The notes below the pieces were generated by a model, which worked only from the letters and a program-made list of their open reading frames with translations, was not told the DNA's origin and did not search any database. A stretch of DNA of 8,798 bases, from positions 1-8,798 of the forward strand of contig CACZFE010000071.1 in the NCBI GenBank assembly GCA_902780365.1, in the 5' to 3' direction. Below are positions 1-6,763 of the stretch, one piece after another. A program made the position numbers and the translations under genes. The number at the start of each line of letters is the position of its first letter. Within the stretch, counting starts at the first letter, position 1. This DNA is from an uncultured Spirochaetales bacterium (lineage in GTDB: Bacteria; UBP6; UBA1177).

Positions 1-477
1 GGATTCTTTGAAAATTCGCGAAAGGCAGGCGGCGCGATGTACAACTCGATAAAGCTGGTTGACAAAATCCTTTACGGTTTCAACCGCGAAAAACTTTTTT
101 TCAGGATCCAGCTCACGAATCCTATGCACTTCTACGAACATAAAAAATATTATATCAAAGGTTTCCTGATGGATCACCAGAACATCGACTTCGCCCTTCC
201 GATGGTCCGTCTCGAAAAAAATCCTTTCCTTGTTCACAGCAGCAACGAATCGGGACGTGTCGCGGATATAGTCGGGGCGGGGGAGGCCGCTTTTGATGAA
301 GTGATGGAATTTTCGCTTTACTCCAGAAAAATCGGTCTCAAAGCGGGTGAAAAGGCGAAAGTTTACTTCAAGATTCTCTCAAACGAAGGAATCGAACTTG
401 AAAGAATCCCGGTAAACGGTTCCATTGAAGTCACTGTTCCCGACGATGCGACTCTTTTCAAACTGTGGGATGTTTAG
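1..477 (+). CDS. C-terminal part of a GH57-like glycoside hydrolase (partial)
   Basis: The reading frame is open from base 1, so this is the last 158 residues of a longer protein; the ATG at 37 is internal, not the start. The visible part resembles the all-beta C-terminal region found after the catalytic barrel in family GH57 alpha-glucan hydrolases. The features I recognise are a Gly-Gly-Ala-Met segment (residues 10-13), then an Ile-Leu-Tyr-Gly-Phe turn and a Leu-Phe-Phe-Arg-Ile strand. The catalytic residues would be upstream and cannot be checked. If the call is right, the protein acts on alpha-glucans such as glycogen or maltodextrin. No signal peptide can be assessed. The next gene begins 23 bases after the TAG stop with its own AGAGG ribosome site, so co-transcription is likely. 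The family call rests on a short C-terminal pattern; another beta-rich carbohydrate-active protein is possible. Confidence 0.6.
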   Translation, partial: GFFENSRKAGGAMYNSIKLVDKILYGFNREKLFFRIQLTNPMHFYEHKKYYIKGFLMDHQNIDFALPMVRLEKNPFLVHSSNESGRVADIVGAGEAAFDEVMEFSLYSRKIGLKAGEKAKVYFKILSNEGIELERIPVNGSIEVTVPDDATLFKLWDV

Positions 478-500
478 TTTTTTTGATTTAAGAGGTTGAT

Positions 501-783
501 ATGAAAAGATTTTTTGTTTTGACAGCGATTCTGGTTGTTTTTTCGATGCTTGTCTCATGCGGCGGCGGTTCCAACAAAACCGAAAACGATTCCGATACCC
601 TGTACTATTGTTACTGACCGGATGCCAATAGTATCGGTGAAAGAAAGAAGGAGATCCAGATCAACTGTGAAAAGGGTACCGCCATTCTTTACGTTTATCT
701 GGATGATGATACTCCAACGACAGTCTTATTCGATCTGCAGAAAGTGATCAGGGAACGGGAGGAACAAAGCCGGAATAGGAGCA
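501..783 (+). pseudogene. Severed N-terminal end of the ASST lipoprotein gene
   Basis: ATG at 501, after AGAGG at 491-495, opens a classic lipoprotein leader: MKRF, a hydrophobic stretch, then Leu-Val-Ser-Cys with the lipidated Cys at residue 20 followed by Gly-Gly-Gly. The frame stops after 38 codons at TGA 615-617. The same frame then stays open to 794 and still reads like protein, including an Ala-Ile-Leu-Tyr-Val-Tyr-Leu strand. The catalytic part downstream is in another frame (open from 748). The simplest reading is one ancestral gene, 501-2439, damaged by a nonsense change and a frameshift between 748 and 791; G runs at 751-753 and 757-759 are likely slip sites. Alternatives are a real 38-residue lipopeptide or sequencing errors. 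The Gly after the lipobox Cys suggests outer-membrane sorting in a Gram-negative. Confidence 0.6.
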
Positions 784-2439
784 GTGTATCATGACGGTTT
801 CTTGTTTTCTGAGACGATTCTGTTTCTATCAAAAAACGGGACTGTCTTAGCAGTCCCGAAGCATGTAAGTGCGAAAGACGCGGCTGAAACTGTGAAAATT
901 CCGGTTCTCGGTCTTTTTGCGGCTTACAAGAACAAAGTTACGGTTACTGCAACGGATGAAGGCGGCAAAGCTCTCGACGAGAAGACTTTCACAATCAAAA
1001 CAGGTGATCTTCCGAAGGATTTTCCCGCAATAGAGATGAGCGGCAAAATAGAATCAGGATGGACAATGGTCAACTGGCTCCGCACTCCGCGTTCAAGAAC
1101 CGAAATGAACGGAATCGCGCTTGACGAACTGGGACGAGTCCGCTGGTATAGTGATCTTCCGTTTCCTGTATGTTTTCCGATAGTTGTCAAAGATGACACT
1201 TTTTACTGCGGAGGCGGCGAAGGCGAATCTCATGTCACGAAATACGATTTTATGGGCTATGTTCTTGAAGATATCGATGTCGCTCCGCTCGGCTATAAAA
1301 ACGTTCACCACGAAGTTTTCATCAAACCGAACGGCAACTATCTTATCGGTGTCGACAAGAAGGACAGCGGCTATATCGAAGACAGAGTTATCGAGATCAA
1401 TCCGGGCGATCCGGCGAATCCGCAGCTGCGCCACGCGTGGAACCTCAACGATACGCTTCCCGATCTTGCGGACCTTTTCATGGATATGCAGCCTACAAGT
1501 ACCGAAATTCCGGGACAGACGAACAATCCGCTCCACCACAACGCGATCTTCTACGACGAGTCGGACGATTCGATAATCGTAGGCTCGCAGACTGCCGGGA
1601 TCCTGAAACTTTCCAATTCAGGATACATAAAATGGTATCTCGCGCCGCATCTTTTCGGTCTTATCGACGATGCCGACGGTGACGGACTGAGTGATTCGTT
1701 TATGGCAAAATACGATCCGGCAAACCAGCTGACATGGGTCGGCGACTACTCGCAGACAAACGACGACGGCAAAGTCGTTGCGGGTGAAAAATATGTCAAC
1801 AAACGCGCTCCGATAAACGGGATCCCGTATCAGGTATACTCCGAATTCGAGTTCGCGTATCCCGAATTTTTCCTTACGCCGCTTGATAAAGACGGAAAGG
1901 AAATCGAGGATCTGTCCGTTAAACAGGGCCTGATGCCTCACGAAGACTTCTCTTGGCCTTTCCGCGGACACAACCCGACGATCCTCAAAAACGGAAATTT
2001 GATGATTTTCGACAACGGTCTTTCGAGAAATTTCGAATTCCCGCCTATTTCGCAGAATCATTTCAGCCGTGTAGTGGAATACAAAATCGTTCCCGACAAG
2101 GACGGTTACGGCGGAACGATCCAGCAGATCTGGGAGTATGTTCTTGAAAACGATCCGATGTGGTATTCGATGAGCCTCATCGTAAGCGGCGCTAACGAGC
2201 TTGAAAACGGCAACCGTCTCGTAACTTCGGGTTCGCTCGGCTCCTCTTTCATTCCTGAAATGTTCAGAAAAGCATACGGTGACGGCCCGACGGGAGCTTT
2301 CATAGTTGAGATCGATCCGAAGGACAATTCCGAGAAAAACAGAATAACACTTGACAGATACATCGACAATAACTATCCGATAAACGAATTTTCGGCTTTC
2401 CGTGCGTACCGTTTCGAGATTTTGGCAACACTGAAATAG
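784..2439 (+). CDS. Arylsulfotransferase (ASST)-like protein, N-terminus displaced
   Basis: This is a 551-residue ORF of the PAPS-independent aryl-sulfate sulfotransferase family (AssT), periplasmic beta-propeller enzymes that move sulfate between phenols through a sulfo-histidine. Counting from the GTG at 784: an N-terminal beta domain ends near residue 75; His175-His176 match the first active-site His; His251, followed by Asn253 and an Asp-Asp-Ser-Ile-Ile-Val strand, matches the second; His396 before Phe-Asp-Asn-Gly matches the nucleophile His436 of the E. coli enzyme. The residue 18 after His251, Arg374 in E. coli, is Gln269 here. About 65 extra residues, including an Asp-rich DADGDG loop (296-301), lie before His396. 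The GTG start is doubtful: the frame is open from 748, and the lipoprotein leader it should carry sits in another frame at 501. No DsbL/DsbI partner follows. The family call is strong; activity is uncertain. Confidence 0.8.
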   Translation: MYHDGFLFSETILFLSKNGTVLAVPKHVSAKDAAETVKIPVLGLFAAYKNKVTVTATDEGGKALDEKTFTIKTGDLPKDFPAIEMSGKIESGWTMVNWLRTPRSRTEMNGIALDELGRVRWYSDLPFPVCFPIVVKDDTFYCGGGEGESHVTKYDFMGYVLEDIDVAPLGYKNVHHEVFIKPNGNYLIGVDKKDSGYIEDRVIEINPGDPANPQLRHAWNLNDTLPDLADLFMDMQPTSTEIPGQTNNPLHHNAIFYDESDDSIIVGSQTAGILKLSNSGYIKWYLAPHLFGLIDDADGDGLSDSFMAKYDPANQLTWVGDYSQTNDDGKVVAGEKYVNKRAPINGIPYQVYSEFEFAYPEFFLTPLDKDGKEIEDLSVKQGLMPHEDFSWPFRGHNPTILKNGNLMIFDNGLSRNFEFPPISQNHFSRVVEYKIVPDKDGYGGTIQQIWEYVLENDPMWYSMSLIVSGANELENGNRLVTSGSLGSSFIPEMFRKAYGDGPTGAFIVEIDPKDNSEKNRITLDRYIDNNYPINEFSAFRAYRFEILATLK

Positions 2440-2440
2440 T

Positions 2441-3046
2441 ATGAAAAAAGCAGTTTTTGTTCTCATTATTTTTATTTTCAGTTTTTTAAGCGCTCAGGAT
2501 GAAACGCAGATCTTTGCAGTGCAGCTTCAAAATCAGGCGGTACTTCTTCTGAGCAGCGCCAAAAAGCAGTGCAGGGAGCTTCCGCAGAAAAACAGGGAGC
2601 TCGCTTCCGCGCTTTCAGGAGTCAGCAAAAAGGCTTCGGAACACAAAAATGTGGCGGCGAATGTTTTTGCGAATGCCGAATATCTCCTTAATTTTCTTCA
2701 GGAAAGGATAGATGAAACCTGCGGGCTCGTAAATCTGGCAAACGATGAATCGATAAAACTCATAATTGCTCAGGAATTTGCGCAACTTCTTGAAAAAAAG
2801 AAGGTTTCGGGCAGTTTTGATGACTTCATCGGGAAAATTTTAGACACCGAATACGGAAAACTGCTCTACCTCGCGACTTCGGTATCAACGCTCGAAAAGA
2901 TGTACACAAAATGGGCGACAAAAATGGTTTCCGGAAGAAACGACACGAAGAAAATGATTGCTGACATCGCGGAAGCCAATACCGAGCTGAAAAAAGAACT
3001 TACCGGTTTCACAAAAACGTTCCAACTTTACTACAACAAGAAGTAA
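2441..3046 (+). CDS. Exported helical protein of unknown function
   Basis: This is a 201-residue protein I do not recognise. Its first 18 residues form a Sec signal peptide: MKKA, a run of Val/Ile/Phe, then Ser-Ala before Gln19, with no lipobox Cys. The mature part looks almost entirely alpha-helical, rich in Lys, Glu, Ala and Leu, with coiled-coil-like stretches near residues 25-60 and 165-195 and no long hydrophobic segment, so it is probably periplasmic. It has two Cys (44 and 94), not in a CxxC arrangement, so it is not the DsbL-type oxidoreductase found beside ASST in enterobacteria. The ATG lies one base after the ASST stop with no clear Shine-Dalgarno, which implies translational coupling. 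That coupling is a clue that the two were made together, but it does not give a function. Confidence 0.7.
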   Translation: MKKAVFVLIIFIFSFLSAQDETQIFAVQLQNQAVLLLSSAKKQCRELPQKNRELASALSGVSKKASEHKNVAANVFANAEYLLNFLQERIDETCGLVNLANDESIKLIIAQEFAQLLEKKKVSGSFDDFIGKILDTEYGKLLYLATSVSTLEKMYTKWATKMVSGRNDTKKMIADIAEANTELKKELTGFTKTFQLYYNKK

Positions 3047-3079
3047 ACGCACAGCCAAGGAAATGTCTGTAGCTAAAAA

Positions 3080-3107
3080 TTGACAACAATATGCTCCCAT
3101 GTAAAAT
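3080..3107 (+). promoter_or_regulatory. Sigma70-type promoter for the small lipoprotein gene
   Basis: TTGACA at 3080-3085 matches the -35 consensus exactly. After a 16-base spacer comes TAAAAT at 3102-3107 (5 of 6). It sits 40 bases upstream of the lipoprotein ATG in an AT-rich gap and gives that gene its own transcription start, near 3114. Two copies of AATATGCT (3088-3095 and 3108-3115), 20 bases apart, flank the -10 box and could be an operator. Confidence 0.65.
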
Positions 3108-3147
3108 AATATGCTTTTGGTGATTTTTTAACTTTAGGAGGTTTGTT

Positions 3148-3399
3148 ATGAAGAAGTTTTTGACAACTATGATTTTTGTATGCGGCGTATTTGCACTCGT
3201 TTCATGCGGCGGCAGTGACGGTAAGGAACACTGTGAAGACGGCAACAATCCTGACTGTGACTACACAGTATGTGCAAGCGAAGGCGGCAGTGCATGGTAC
3301 GAGTATGACGGCAAAAAGTACAATTGTAAAGGCAGCAATCAGAGTATCGACTGCAGCGATGCTGTGACGGAACTTTTCCAAGCTTGCGGTCTTTTCTAA
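3148..3399 (+). CDS. Small cysteine-rich lipoprotein
   Basis: This 83-residue protein has a clear lipoprotein signal: MKKF, a hydrophobic core, then Leu-Val-Ser-Cys with the acceptor Cys at residue 20 and Gly-Gly after it, which suggests outer-membrane location. A strong ribosome site (TAGGAGG) precedes the ATG. The mature 64 residues are acidic and hold six further Cys (29, 37, 42, 60, 69, 80), an even number that would suit three disulfides in a compact secreted fold. The leader resembles that of the broken lipoprotein at 501, as expected from a shared export route. I do not recognise the mature domain. It has its own promoter and no partner gene, since the next gene, rpsO, has a separate promoter. 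The composition and clean signals make it a real gene; its function is unknown. Confidence 0.8.
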   Translation: MKKFLTTMIFVCGVFALVSCGGSDGKEHCEDGNNPDCDYTVCASEGGSAWYEYDGKKYNCKGSNQSIDCSDAVTELFQACGLF

Positions 3400-3418
3400 A
3401 ATCTAATTTTTTAATTTT

Positions 3419-3459
3419 TCAACAACGATCTCTTAAAGTAACAAACTGTTGATTTTATT
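3419..3459 (+). terminator. Weak candidate terminator after the lipoprotein gene
   Basis: TCAACA at 3419-3424 can pair with TGTTGA at 3447-3452, and TTTTATT follows directly. The stem is only 6 pairs with a 22-base loop, so a stable intrinsic terminator is doubtful. Its position between a lipoprotein gene and the rpsO promoter is where one would be expected. Confidence 0.25.
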
Positions 3460-3499
3460 AAGTTTTTTTAAATAAAAGAGCGTGAAGAGAACAAAATTA

Positions 3500-3527
3500 T
3501 TGACTTTTTCATCTCTGTCCATATACT
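3500..3527 (+). promoter_or_regulatory. Sigma70-type promoter of the rpsO-pnp-dut cluster
   Basis: TTGACT at 3500-3505 and TATACT at 3522-3527 are separated by 16 bases, each matching consensus at 5 of 6 positions. The expected start near 3534 leaves a leader of about 37 bases before rpsO, with GGAGG at 3557-3561. The leader is short and pyrimidine-rich. I see no obvious structured S15-binding site in it, although S15 autoregulates its message in several bacteria. Confidence 0.65.
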
Positions 3528-3570
3528 TTCCGCGTTTTTTTTTGACCCTTGTTATTGGAGGATTTAGGGT

Positions 3571-3837
3571 ATGCTTGATAAAGAAAAAAAATCAGCTGTT
3601 ATCGCTCAGTTCGCAACAAAAGAAGGCGACACTGGTTCGCCTGAGGTTCAGGTTGCGATTCTCACCGCTAGAATCAACGAACTTACTGAACATTTTAAAA
3701 CACACCAGAAAGACAATCATTCAAGACTCGGACTTCTCAAGATGGTTGGCAGAAGACAGAAACTTCTCAACTACATCAAGGGGAACAGTTTTGACAGATA
3801 TACGGCACTTATTAAAGAACTTGGTCTGCGTAAGTAA
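3571..3837 (+). CDS. rpsO: 30S ribosomal protein S15
   Basis: Full-length S15 (88 residues; the family is about 89), which binds 16S rRNA helices 20-22 early in assembly of the small-subunit platform. The hallmarks are all present: Gly-Asp-Thr-Gly-Ser-Pro-Glu-Val-Gln (19-27), Leu-Thr-x-Arg-Ile (31-35), the rRNA-binding His-Lys/Gln-Lys-Asp-x-His-Ser-Arg segment (45-52), Gly-Leu-Leu-Lys-Met-Val (54-59) and the C-terminal Leu-Gly-Leu-Arg. One small departure is Leu53 where Arg is usual. The start is fixed by GGAGG nine bases upstream. pnp follows after 64 bases, the classic rpsO-pnp order, and no stable terminator hairpin separates them, so read-through is likely. Confidence 0.97.
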   Translation: MLDKEKKSAVIAQFATKEGDTGSPEVQVAILTARINELTEHFKTHQKDNHSRLGLLKMVGRRQKLLNYIKGNSFDRYTALIKELGLRK

Positions 3838-3901
3838 TCGACATTTTTCTTTCGCGTTTCCAGTTTTTTTCAAAACACAATCTTTTTAAGAAAGAGGCAT
3901 T

Positions 3902-6127
3902 ATGAATCCAGTAAAAGAATCTATAGTTTTTAACGGCAAAGATTTATCACTCACAACAGGCCGCTATGCAAAACAGGCTGACGGCGCTATCTGGTGCAAC
4001 TACGGCGGAACAGTTGTTCTTGCGACAGTCGTCGCGGCAAAAGGAGAACCTGCGGCTGACAGCGATTTCTTTCCGCTTACAGTTGACTACACCGAAAAAT
4101 TCTACGCTGCGGGCAGATTTCCGGGCGGTTTCCTCAAAAGAGAATCCCAGCCGAGCACGCAGGAAAAACTTACGTCACGTCTTATCGACAGACCGCTCAG
4201 ACCGATGTTTGCAGACTGGTTCACCAACGAGACGCAGATTCTCGTAAACCTTCTCAGCTTCGATCCGAACTGCGATCCGAGAGTAATGTCGATCACGGCT
4301 GCTTCGGCTGCGCTTATGATCTCCGACATTCCTTTCAACGGTCCGGTCGCAGGATGCAGAGTTGTCAGAAAGAACGGCGAGTTCATGATAAATCCGGCCG
4401 TAAGCGACGATGACGACTACGATATCGACATAACGGTCGCAGGAAACTACGACTCGATCGTCATGGTCGAAGGCGAATCGAAAGAAGTAAGCGAAGAAGA
4501 TATGACCCGCGCGATAGAACTCGGTCACCAGGCGATCCAGCCGCTTCTTGAAATGCAGGATAAACTTGCAAAACAGATCAATCCGGCGAAAAGAGCTGAA
4601 GTTGCAAGGATAAAAGACGAAAATCTTGAAAAATTCGTTCACGAAAACTGTGAAGAAATCGTCAAAGAGGCTCTTTCAACGACCGAAAAACTCAAAAGAT
4701 ACGCACTTCTCGACGAAGCAAAGGCTGAACTCGTAGAAAGAGTAACCAAAAAAATCGAAGAAGGTGCGGACTTTATGAACATTGACGAGCCTCAGACCGT
4801 CATCACGCGCGCAAAAACCTTCTTCGACGACTACCTCAAATATGCGATGAGACATCAGATAATCACCGAAAACAGAAGAATTGACGGCAGGGACCTCACT
4901 TCGATCAGACCGATCACGATCGACCTCGGCGTTCTTCCGATGACCCACGGTTCGGCTGTTTTCACACGCGGCGAAACCCAGTCTCTCGGTGTTCTCACGC
5001 TCGGAATCGGCAAAGACGAACAGAAAGTCGATACGGTCACTGAAGGTTCGAGCAAACGCTTCATGCTCCACTACAATTTCCCGCCTTTCTCTGTCGGCGA
5101 AGTCGCAAGACTCAAATCTCCTGGAAGACGTGAACTCGGTCACGGAAACCTTGCTGAAAGAGCACTTTCCGCAATAATCCCGCCGAAAGAAGAGTTCCCC
5201 TACACTGTAAGACTTGTTTCAGAAATCATGGAATCAAACGGTTCTTCGTCTCAGGCAACAGTTTGCTCGGGCTCGCTCGCACTTATGGATGCAGGTGTTC
5301 CCGTTAAAAAGCACGTTGCCGGAATCGCAATGGGACTTATTCAGGACGGAGATGATTTCTACATTCTTTCCGATATTCTTGGCGATGAAGACCACCTTGG
5401 CGATATGGATTTCAAAGTTGCTGGCTCCAAAGACGGTATCACGGCAATTCAGATGGATATAAAAATCAAAGGTCTGCCTAAAGAAGTTATGGAGCGAGCT
5501 ATGCTTCAGGCGAAAGTCGGAAGAATGCACATCATCGGCGAAATGGAAAAGGCTATCGCAGCTCCGAGACCGGAACTCAGCCCGAACGCTCCGAAACTCT
5601 GCCAGCTCAAGATTGATGTCGACAAAATCAAAGACCTCATCGGAACAGGCGGCAAAAACATCAAATCGATAATCGAAGAAACCGGTGCAGATGTCGAAGT
5701 CGAGCAGGACGGAACAGTCACGATTTCGGCAAAGAATCAGGAAGTTCTTAACGCAACGATCGCTCTTGTAAAATCGTTTACTGACGATGTTGAACTCGGC
5801 AAAGTTTATGAAGGTGAAGTTACAAGAATCGAAGAATACGGCGCATTCGTAGAGATCTGGAGAGGAACTACCGGTCTTCTCCACGTCAGCAAAATTTCCG
5901 ACGAGAGAGTTGAAAACGTAAATGATTATCTACATTTAGGTCAGAAAGTCCGCGTAATAGTCACCGAAATAGAAGCCGGCGGCAAATTCAAGCTCAGCAT
6001 GAAACCGGGCGACTTTGACAAAGACTGGACCAAAGAAAGACCTTCGAGACCTCCGAGACCTAGAGACGATTCAAGAAACGGGGAGCGCAGAGGCGGAGAT
6101 CGCGGTGGCAGAGACAATCGCAAATAA
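3902..6127 (+). CDS. pnp: Polyribonucleotide nucleotidyltransferase (PNPase)
   Basis: A complete 741-residue PNPase, the phosphorolytic 3'-to-5' exoribonuclease that releases nucleoside diphosphates and works as a trimer, often in the RNA degradosome. Domain order is standard: first RNase PH-like domain (about 10-145) with the PGGF-Lys-Arg-Glu and Ser-Arg-Leu-Ile-Asp-Arg-Pro signatures (74-99); a helical linker domain (about 150-315); the catalytic second RNase PH domain (about 325-545) with THGSAVFTRGETQ (348-360) and the metal/catalytic Asp497, Asp503 and Lys505, corresponding to E. coli D486, D492 and K494; KH domain with GTGG loop (581-584); and S1 domain (about 632-701). After S1 comes a 40-residue tail rich in Arg, Gly, Pro and Asp with RGG-like repeats, a likely disordered RNA-binding end. 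AGAGG at 3893-3897 supports the start. The dut start overlaps the last 23 bases. Confidence 0.97.
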   Translation: MNPVKESIVFNGKDLSLTTGRYAKQADGAIWCNYGGTVVLATVVAAKGEPAADSDFFPLTVDYTEKFYAAGRFPGGFLKRESQPSTQEKLTSRLIDRPLRPMFADWFTNETQILVNLLSFDPNCDPRVMSITAASAALMISDIPFNGPVAGCRVVRKNGEFMINPAVSDDDDYDIDITVAGNYDSIVMVEGESKEVSEEDMTRAIELGHQAIQPLLEMQDKLAKQINPAKRAEVARIKDENLEKFVHENCEEIVKEALSTTEKLKRYALLDEAKAELVERVTKKIEEGADFMNIDEPQTVITRAKTFFDDYLKYAMRHQIITENRRIDGRDLTSIRPITIDLGVLPMTHGSAVFTRGETQSLGVLTLGIGKDEQKVDTVTEGSSKRFMLHYNFPPFSVGEVARLKSPGRRELGHGNLAERALSAIIPPKEEFPYTVRLVSEIMESNGSSSQATVCSGSLALMDAGVPVKKHVAGIAMGLIQDGDDFYILSDILGDEDHLGDMDFKVAGSKDGITAIQMDIKIKGLPKEVMERAMLQAKVGRMHIIGEMEKAIAAPRPELSPNAPKLCQLKIDVDKIKDLIGTGGKNIKSIIEETGADVEVEQDGTVTISAKNQEVLNATIALVKSFTDDVELGKVYEGEVTRIEEYGAFVEIWRGTTGLLHVSKISDERVENVNDYLHLGQKVRVIVTEIEAGGKFKLSMKPGDFDKDWTKERPSRPPRPRDDSRNGERRGGDRGGRDNRK

Positions 6128-6557
6128 AATTTCAATAAAATTCAAACTGGCTGAAGGCGCGTCGCTTCCCGAATACAAAACTTCGGGAGCTGCCGGAGCC
6201 GATGTCTGCTCAAATGAAGACTGTTCAATTGATCCTAACAGCTGGAAGATGGTTTCAACCGGACTTTTTCCCGAAATTCCTGAAAATTTCGAGATTCAGG
6301 TCAGAAGCCGCAGCGGACTTGCCGCAAAAAACGGCGTTTTTGTCCTCAACTCCCCCGGAACTGTCGACAGCGACTACCGCGGCGAGATCAAAGTGATTTT
6401 AGCCAATATGTCGGATAAACCTTTTGAAGTAAAAAAAGGCGACCGCATCGCGCAGCTCGTTGTAACGCCAGTCCAGCAGGCTGATTTCTCTGTAGTTTCA
6501 GAGGTTTCCGAAACTGAAAGATCTTCCGGCGGTTTCGGCAGCACAGGAATAAGATAG
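6105..6557 (+). CDS. dut: Deoxyuridine 5'-triphosphate nucleotidohydrolase (dUTPase)
   Basis: Trimeric dUTPase, hydrolysing dUTP to dUMP and pyrophosphate, which keeps uracil out of DNA and supplies dUMP for thymidylate synthesis. All five family motifs are present: I Ala-Ala-Gly-Ala-Asp (29-33), II Arg-Ser-Arg-Ser-Gly-Leu (67-72), III Gly-Thr-Val-Asp-Ser-Asp-Tyr-Arg-Gly (85-93, with Asp88 the water-activating residue), IV Lys-Gly-Asp-Arg-Ile-Ala-Gln-Leu (111-118) and V Arg-x-x-Gly-Gly-Phe-Gly-Ser-Thr-Gly (139-148). An ATG at 6015 is in frame, but it would add 30 residues of low-complexity sequence that shadow the pnp tail. GTG at 6105 gives 150 residues, the normal length, with GGAG at 6095-6098 six bases upstream. 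From there the gene overlaps pnp by 23 bases, which suggests coupled translation. Confidence 0.93.
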   Translation: MAETIANKISIKFKLAEGASLPEYKTSGAAGADVCSNEDCSIDPNSWKMVSTGLFPEIPENFEIQVRSRSGLAAKNGVFVLNSPGTVDSDYRGEIKVILANMSDKPFEVKKGDRIAQLVVTPVQQADFSVVSEVSETERSSGGFGSTGIR

Positions 6558-6580
6558 CTCTGAATAAACTACAAAAATAC

Positions 6581-6608
6581 TTGACACGCAAAACCTTTTG
6601 AGTATTAT
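6581..6608 (+). promoter_or_regulatory. Promoter of the initiator tRNA gene
   Basis: A perfect TTGACA (6581-6586), a 16-base spacer and TATTAT (6603-6608, 5 of 6). The bases after the -10 are CGCGCGG (6611-6617), a GC-rich discriminator of the kind found at stable-RNA promoters under stringent (ppGpp) control; that regulation is inferred. The expected start near 6615 leaves a 5' leader of about 12 bases before the tRNA. Confidence 0.75.
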
Positions 6609-6626
6609 ATCGCGCGGCAACGAGGT

Positions 6627-6702
<76 letters not shown>

Positions 6703-6710
6703 TTTTTTTT
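6703..6710 (+). terminator. T8 tract directly after tRNA-fMet
   Basis: Eight T residues follow the encoded CCA without a gap. No separate hairpin precedes them, so the T-arm and acceptor stem of the tRNA itself would have to act as the terminator stem. This is a plausible compact arrangement, not a proven one. Some transcripts may continue into the malic enzyme gene 54 bases further on, which has no good promoter of its own. Confidence 0.35.
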
Positions 6711-6763
6711 GCCTTCTTTTGACGATTTTCACTAAGTTTCTTGATTTTTGAGCGGAGAACAGA

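Noticed and set aside
519..546. TTGACA inside the lipoprotein leader at 519 as a promoter
   Set aside because: No -10-like sequence follows at a suitable spacing, and the bases are explained by codons of the signal peptide.
615..660. TGA 615-617 as a selenocysteine codon in the ASST lipoprotein
   Set aside because: Only a weak stem (CCG-G-AT with ATCGG) follows, not a convincing bacterial SECIS, and the residue is not at a known redox site. The nearby frameshift fits decay or error better.
1618..2466. 282-codon minus-strand ORF opposite the ASST gene, and the 216-codon one at 5234-5884
   Set aside because: Both are mirror frames of strongly conserved plus-strand genes. They have Arg/Ser/Phe-rich, low-plausibility composition and no ribosome sites or family motifs.
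6015..6104. Upstream ATG start for dut
   Set aside because: It would add 30 repetitive residues that only shadow the Arg-rich pnp tail; GTG at 6105 has GGAG and gives the normal dUTPase length.
6508..6538. CCGAAAC / GTTTCGG hairpin at the end of dut as a terminator
   Set aside because: It has a 17-base loop, lies inside the conserved motif V coding region, and has no T tract after it.
6719..6746. TTGACG as a -35 box for the malic enzyme gene
   Set aside because: The base positions 16-17 further on (TTGATT) match the -10 consensus at only three of six, which is too weak to call.
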